From positions 1 to 36,680 of the forward strand of contig JAYKIB010000084.1 of NCBI GenBank assembly GCA_035285005.1: a stretch of DNA of 36,680 bases. Reading direction: 5' to 3'. The notes below the pieces were generated by a model. It was not told where the DNA came from and ran no database searches. It saw only the letters and a program-made list of their open reading frames with translations. Position 1 is the first letter of the stretch. Every line of letters starts with the position of its first letter. Source of the DNA: Prochlorothrix sp035285005 (GTDB lineage Bacteria; Cyanobacteriota; Cyanobacteriia; Prochlorotrichales; Prochlorotrichaceae). Of the stretch, positions 31,876 through 36,680 are shown one piece after another. Made by a program: the position numbers and the translations under genes.

Positions 31876-31902
31876 CCCCAGTCTGGGGTTTTTCTTTATA
31901 AT
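31876..31902 (+). promoter_or_regulatory. gltS upstream signals: small terminator-like hairpin and -10 box
   Basis: CCCCAGTCTGGGG then TTTTTCTTT resembles a weak terminator. TATAAT at 31897-31902 is a perfect -10 box, 37 bp before the gltS ATG. No matching -35 is seen at 17 bp spacing, so activator dependence (for example by NtcA) is possible, but no GTA-N8-TAC site is placed correctly. Confidence 0.5.
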
Positions 31903-31938
31903 GTTTTTCTCTTCACCCTCTTAGGAACTGTGGACACC

Positions 31939-34900
31939 ATGACAACCCCTTGGCATCAACCCGCGTCTTCCCTCGATCGCCACAGCGCTGATCGTGCCCT
32001 CACTCCAACCACGCCCACCCCCCACGCCACCGAGCCAGTCCCCGCAGGCTTCGGGGGGCAGCGCTGGCTTGTGGAAGAACGGGATGCCTGTGGGGTTGGA
32101 TTTATCGCGGACCAGCAGGGTAATCCTAGCCATGACCTGATTGAAAAAGCCATGATTGGTCTTGGCTGTATGGAGCACCGGGGCGGTTGTAGCGCCGATC
32201 GCGACTCCGGCGATGGTTCCGGGATTCTCTGTGCCATTCCCTGGGACTTGATTATCGAAACCCTACCCCTGGAGACGGTGCCCGCTGCGGCCCGATCGGA
32301 CCTGCGTAGCGCGATCGCTGCTGAGCGCGTGGCCCTGGGTATGTTCTTTTTGCCCCAGGATCCAGCTCTGCGCCAAATTTGCCTGGATATTACCGAAGCC
32401 GAAACCGCAAGCCTGGGGCTTCAGTTTGTAACCTGGCGTGAAGTGCCCGTTAACCCCGAGGTGCTGGGGGTCCAAGCGCGGGAAAACCAACCCCACATGA
32501 TGCAGGTGTTGGTTCAGAGTAATGGTCCCAGTGGCGATGAATTTGAGCAGCTTCTCTTCCGGCTGCGGCGACGCATTGGCCACCAAATCTCCGTGACCTT
32601 TGCGGACCAGGGTTACCATACCCAGCGCGACAGCTTCTACCCCTGCTCCCTGTCCTGCCGCACGGTGGTTTACAAAGGCATGGTTCGGGGCGAGGTTCTG
32701 GGCGAGTTTTACCTCGATCTTAAAAATCCCACCTTCACCAGCGTCTTTGCGGTCTATCACCGCCGCTTCAGCACCAATACCATGCCCAAGTGGCCCCTGG
32801 CCCAGCCCATGCGCCTGTTGGGCCACAACGGTGAAATCAATACCCTGCTGGGCAATATCAACTGGATGCGGGCACGGCAGTCGAGCCTTGCCCATCCGAT
32901 TTGGGGCGATGCCCTCTCCCAGGAACTGCTGCCGATCGTCAAGCCGGACAATAGCGACTCGGCCACCCTGGATAACGTGGCGGAACTGTTGGTGCGCTCT
33001 GGGCGCAGCCCCATGGAGACCCTGATGATCATGGTGCCGGAAGCCTTCCGTAACCAGCCGGATCTGGTCGATCATCCCGAAATTACCAACTTTTACGAAT
33101 ACTACAGCGGTATCCAGGAACCCTGGGATGGACCGGCTTTGCTGGCCTTTAGCGATGGAAAAGTGGTGGGAGCCACCCTCGATCGCAACGGGCTGCGTCC
33201 GGCCCGGTATGCCATTACCCGGGATGGTTACATCACCGTGGCCTCGGAGGCAGGGGTTGTGGACATTGCCCCGGAGACCGTGATCGAAAAGGGCCGTCTC
33301 GGTCCCGGCCAGATGATTGCTTTTGATTTGCGAACCCACAAGGTGTTCCACAATTGGGACCTGAAGCAGGAGATTGCCCAGGCCCAGCCCTACGGCGACT
33401 GGCTTAAGGCCCACCAGACGTCGATCGCTCCCCAGCCGTTCCCCCCGGCAACGACCCTGGAAACCAGTGATCTCCTGGTTCAGCAAACTGCCTTTGGTTA
33501 CACCGCCGAAGATGTGGAAATGGTGATCGAGTCCATGGCGAGCCAGGGCAAGGAACCCACCTTCTGTATGGGGGATGATATTCCCCTAGCGGTGCTCTCC
33601 ACCAAGCCCCACCTCCTCTACGACTACTTCAAGCAGCGCTTTGCCCAGGTCACGAACCCGGCGATCGATCCCCTGCGGGAAAATCTGGTCATGTCCCTGC
33701 GGGTGCGCCTCGGTCAACAGCATAATTTGCTCCAAAGCGGCGAAGTGGATGCGCGTAAGGCGGTCCTGGACTCACCCGTGCTCAATGAGGCAGAACTGGC
33801 CGCCGTTGAAGCCTCGGGTTTCACAACTGCCAAACTCTCCACCCTTTACCCCATCAGTGCCGGTCCTGAAGGGCTGAAAAAAGCCGTAGACGACCTCTGT
33901 GCAGCAGCGGCAGCGGCGATCGCCGAGGGCGCTGAAATCCTGGTACTCAGCGATCGGTCCGAGTCGGGCCTGGATGCGGACACCACCTATATTCCGCCCC
34001 TGATGGCCGTGGGCGCGGTGCACCACTACCTGATCCACAGCGGCCTGCGCCTGAAGGCTTCCTTGGTGCTGGAAACGGCCCAGTGCTGGAGTACTCACCA
34101 CTTTGCTTGTTTGTTGGGTTACGGGGCCAACGCCGTCCTGCCCTACCTGGCCCTGGAAACCGTGCGTCACTGGTGGAACCTGCCCCGCACCCAAACCCTG
34201 ATGGGTCGTGATAAGCTGCCTCGGGTTACTCTGGAGGAAGCCCAAGCCAACTTCCGGAAGGCGGTGGAAGCGGGACTGTTCAAAATTCTCTCGAAAATGG
34301 GTATTTCTCTCCTGGCCAGTTACCAGGGGGCCCAAATCTTTGAGGCGATCGGCATTGGGTCCGACCTCCTGGAACTCGCCTTCAAAGGCACCGCTTCCCG
34401 TTTGGGCGGCCTTCGCATCACTGACTTAGCCCAGGAAACCCTCCGCTTCCACACCAAGGCCTTCCCGGAACTGAGCGGCAAGAAGCTGGAAAACCTCGGT
34501 TTTGTGCAGTACTGGCCCGGTGGTGAGTACCACATGAACAGCCCGGAAATGTCCAAGGCCCTGCACAAGGCCATTAAAGATCGGGCTAACACGGACCTGT
34601 ACGAACTGTATAAAGATATGCTGCAGCAGCGGCCCATTACGGCCCTGCGAGACCTGCTCACCTTTGCCAGTGACAAGCCGTCGATTCCCCTGGATGAGGT
34701 GGAGTCGGTGGAGGATATTGTTAAGCGCTTCTGCACCGGCGGCATGTCCCTGGGAGCCCTGTCACGGGAGGCCCACGAGACCCTGGCGATCGCCATGAAC
34801 CGTCTTGGTGGTAAGTCCAACTCCGGCGAAGGGGGCGAAGATCCCACCCGCTATAACGTCATTAATGACGCAGATACGGACGGTAAGTCCCAACTCTTTC

Positions 34901-36680
34901 CCCACCTCCAGGGCTTACGCAATGGGGATACGGCAAGCTCTGCCATCAAGCAGGTGGCATCGGGTCGCTTTGGGGTCACGCCCGAGTATCTGATGAGTGC
35001 GGAACAGATCGAGATTAAGGTGGCCCAGGGGGCGAAGCCCGGTGAAGGAGGCCAGTTGCCCGGTAAGAAGGTGAGTGAGTATATTGCCTTCCTGCGGAAC
35101 TCGAAGCCGGGAGTACCCCTGATTTCACCTCCACCTCACCACGATATTTACTCTATTGAGGATCTGGCCCAGCTGATCTTTGATTTGCACCAGATTAATC
35201 CCGCTGCCAAGGTTTCTGTGAAGCTGGTGTCGGAGGTGGGTATTGGCACGATCGCCGCTGGGGTGGCCAAGGCCAATGCGGATGTGATCCAGATTTCCGG
35301 CCATGATGGTGGTACGGGCGCTTCTCCCCTCAGTTCCATCAAACATGCGGGTAGTCCCTGGGAATTGGGCCTGACAGAGGTGCATCGGGTGCTGATGGAA
35401 AATCAGTTGCGCGATCGGGTGCTGCTGCGGGTAGACGGCGGCCTCAAGACGGGCTGGGATGTGATTATGGGTGCCCTGATGGGGGCGGAGGAGTTCGGCT
35501 TTGGGTCGATCGCCATGATCGCCGAAGGCTGCATTATGGCCCGCATCTGCCACACGAATAATTGCCCCGTGGGTGTGGCAACCCAACAGGAAAAACTGCG
35601 CCAGCGCTTCCGGGGTTTGCCGGAGCAGGTGGTTAACTTCTTCTACTTCATTGCGGAAGAGGTGCGCAGCATTCTCGCCAAGCTGGGTTACCGCAGCATC
35701 CATGAGATCATCGGTCGCGCCGATATGCTCAATGTGCGCCCCGAGGTGCAACTGACCAAAACCCCGGGGCTGAACCTGGATTGCCTGACGCAACTTCCCA
35801 ATACCCGCGAAAATCGGGCTTGGCTGGATCATGGGCCGGTTCACAGCAACGGGTCCGTGCTGGATGATGAGATTCTGGCCGATGGCGACTTGCAGACGGC
35901 GATCCAGAACCACGGCAACTATGGCAAGACCTACACGCTGGTCAGTACCGATCGTAGTGTGGGCACGCGTCTTGCGGGACTAATTGCCAAAACCCACGGG
36001 AATCACGGTTTTCGGGGCAAAATTAACCTCCAATTCCAAGGCAGTGCCGGTCAGAGTTTTGGTGCCTTCAATATTGATGGGGTTACCCTCCATCTCGAGG
36101 GAGAGGCCAATGACTATGTGGGCAAGGGCATGAACGGGGGTGAGATTGTGATTACGCCCCCGGCAGCGAGCACCTTCAATCCGGCTGAAAACGTGATTTT
36201 GGGTAATACCTGCCTCTACGGTGCAACGGGCGGTACTCTCTTGGCCCAGGGTCAAGCGGGTGAACGCTTTGGGGTGCGGAACTCCAAGGGGCAGGCCGTG
36301 GTCGAGGGCGCCGGAGACCACTGCTGCGAGTATATGACGGGGGGCGTGATTGTGGTCCTCGGTCGTGTGGGTCGCAATGTGGGCGCGGGTATGACGGGCG
36401 GTTTGGCCTATTTCCTCGATGAGACGGGGGATTTCCCGACTCGGGTCAATGGCGAAATTGTGACGGTGCAGCGGGTTCGGACTGCGGCGGGTGAGGCCCA
36501 GTTGAAGGGGTTGATCCAGGCCCAGGCCGATCGCATAGGTAGTGCGAAGGCAAAGGCGATTTTGGCGGATTGGGCTACCTATTTGCCGAAGTTCTGGCAG
36601 GTGGTGCCGCCTTCGGAGGCGGAGTCTCCGGAAGCGAATCCGAACGCAACGGCCAGCGTTGAAGCGACCCTAACCGCAGT
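31939..36680 (+). CDS. gltS: Ferredoxin-dependent glutamate synthase (Fd-GOGAT), 3' end outside window
   Basis: Converts glutamine plus 2-oxoglutarate to two glutamates with reduced ferredoxin; the core of ammonium assimilation (also called glsF). The frame stays open from ATG 31939 to the window edge, 1580 codons, so the natural end is missing but must be near (family about 1530-1560 plus tail). The propeptide is removed before Cys51 in RDACGVGF, the N-terminal nucleophile of class II glutamine amidotransferases. The synthase domain has KPGEGGQLPGKKV and QISGHDGGTGASP for FMN. The 3Fe-4S ligands are Cys1198, Cys1204 and Cys1209 (GCIMARICHTNNC). The ferredoxin loop of about 29 residues after GGEDPTRY (codons at 34855-34941) is absent from NADPH-type GltB and fixes the electron donor. 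A C-terminal gxGxG-type beta-helix follows, then an Ala/Pro/Glu-rich tail (PPSEAESPEANPN) past the usual end. Confidence 0.96.
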   Translation, partial: MTTPWHQPASSLDRHSADRALTPTTPTPHATEPVPAGFGGQRWLVEERDACGVGFIADQQGNPSHDLIEKAMIGLGCMEHRGGCSADRDSGDGSGILCAIPWDLIIETLPLETVPAAARSDLRSAIAAERVALGMFFLPQDPALRQICLDITEAETASLGLQFVTWREVPVNPEVLGVQARENQPHMMQVLVQSNGPSGDEFEQLLFRLRRRIGHQISVTFADQGYHTQRDSFYPCSLSCRTVVYKGMVRGEVLGEFYLDLKNPTFTSVFAVYHRRFSTNTMPKWPLAQPMRLLGHNGEINTLLGNINWMRARQSSLAHPIWGDALSQELLPIVKPDNSDSATLDNVAELLVRSGRSPMETLMIMVPEAFRNQPDLVDHPEITNFYEYYSGIQEPWDGPALLAFSDGKVVGATLDRNGLRPARYAITRDGYITVASEAGVVDIAPETVIEKGRLGPGQMIAFDLRTHKVFHNWDLKQEIAQAQPYGDWLKAHQTSIAPQPFPPATTLETSDLLVQQTAFGYTAEDVEMVIESMASQGKEPTFCMGDDIPLAVLSTKPHLLYDYFKQRFAQVTNPAIDPLRENLVMSLRVRLGQQHNLLQSGEVDARKAVLDSPVLNEAELAAVEASGFTTAKLSTLYPISAGPEGLKKAVDDLCAAAAAAIAEGAEILVLSDRSESGLDADTTYIPPLMAVGAVHHYLIHSGLRLKASLVLETAQCWSTHHFACLLGYGANAVLPYLALETVRHWWNLPRTQTLMGRDKLPRVTLEEAQANFRKAVEAGLFKILSKMGISLLASYQGAQIFEAIGIGSDLLELAFKGTASRLGGLRITDLAQETLRFHTKAFPELSGKKLENLGFVQYWPGGEYHMNSPEMSKALHKAIKDRANTDLYELYKDMLQQRPITALRDLLTFASDKPSIPLDEVESVEDIVKRFCTGGMSLGALSREAHETLAIAMNRLGGKSNSGEGGEDPTRYNVINDADTDGKSQLFPHLQGLRNGDTASSAIKQVASGRFGVTPEYLMSAEQIEIKVAQGAKPGEGGQLPGKKVSEYIAFLRNSKPGVPLISPPPHHDIYSIEDLAQLIFDLHQINPAAKVSVKLVSEVGIGTIAAGVAKANADVIQISGHDGGTGASPLSSIKHAGSPWELGLTEVHRVLMENQLRDRVLLRVDGGLKTGWDVIMGALMGAEEFGFGSIAMIAEGCIMARICHTNNCPVGVATQQEKLRQRFRGLPEQVVNFFYFIAEEVRSILAKLGYRSIHEIIGRADMLNVRPEVQLTKTPGLNLDCLTQLPNTRENRAWLDHGPVHSNGSVLDDEILADGDLQTAIQNHGNYGKTYTLVSTDRSVGTRLAGLIAKTHGNHGFRGKINLQFQGSAGQSFGAFNIDGVTLHLEGEANDYVGKGMNGGEIVITPPAASTFNPAENVILGNTCLYGATGGTLLAQGQAGERFGVRNSKGQAVVEGAGDHCCEYMTGGVIVVLGRVGRNVGAGMTGGLAYFLDETGDFPTRVNGEIVTVQRVRTAAGEAQLKGLIQAQADRIGSAKAKAILADWATYLPKFWQVVPPSEAESPEANPNATASVEATLTA

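Noticed and set aside
32263..33486. 407-codon minus-strand frame opposite gltS
   Set aside because: Lies wholly inside the well-conserved glutamate synthase; composition is typical of antisense frames. The same applies to the minus frames at 33772-34335 and 35125-35913.

Overview
The window is chromosomal DNA from a cyanobacterium. The marker genes are photosystem I subunits PsaI and PsaL, a high-light-inducible (Hlip) protein, a CcsA-type cytochrome c maturation protein, a ferredoxin-dependent glutamate synthase with its ferredoxin loop, and DUF3288, DUF4079 and HpsJ-type proteins that are largely cyanobacterial. HIP1-type GCGATCGC octamers are frequent (for example at 2195 and in many genes). 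The DNA is moderately GC rich, so Prochlorococcus is unlikely. HpsJ hints at a filamentous, motile relative, but the genus cannot be fixed from this sequence. There is no transposase, phage gene, CRISPR array or rRNA.

Layout. 1-6300 (mostly +): Tat/lipobox Rieske protein, alanine dehydrogenase (-), Hlip, aroA, ccsA, DUF3288. 6295-7101 (-): psaI then psaL. 7102-7795: three copies of a 99-bp repeat, then a conserved cyanobacterial protein with a TTG start. 8904-12470 (+): two tandem MscS-like channels. 12756-19582 (-): mutS2, a cation/proton exchanger and a CASTOR/POLLUX-like channel. 20407-22701 (-): exported phosphodiester glycosidase. 23162-26344 (+): AI-2E/PerM-type permease and a secreted propeller-like protein. 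26668-28463 (-): DUF4079 and pentapeptide-repeat proteins. 29240-31404 (+): HpsJ-like protein, a candidate structured RNA and a fatty acid desaturase. 31548-36680 (+): tRNA-Pro(GGG) and gltS, which runs off the window end. Most genes are single housekeeping or stress units separated by long spacers; psaI-psaL is the only clear functional operon, and three genes (two mscS-like, CASTOR-like) suggest a local ion and osmotic theme.

The most unusual content is in the spacers. A family of about 99-bp elements occurs roughly 16 times in 36.7 kb, always outside genes. Each has 11-bp terminal inverted repeats (GGGCACCTCGA), a strong off-centre hairpin with a three-base loop, and no coding capacity. 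Six copies are flanked by identical 4-bp target duplications. One copy sits inside another, both with intact duplications (TACA inner, AACC outer), and removing the inner copy restores a 99-bp outer element. Hairpin arms differ between copies but stay complementary. Two copies duplicated a target containing the stop codon of the adjacent gene (DUF4079 and the exchanger), with the hairpin end facing the gene. The family therefore looks like a non-autonomous MITE that may act as a mobile 3' end or terminator.

A second candidate is a roughly 230-nt structured RNA at 30222-30455, with a paired terminal stem and internal hairpins. Assignments rest on reading translated sequence and motifs by eye; no database search or folding program was run.
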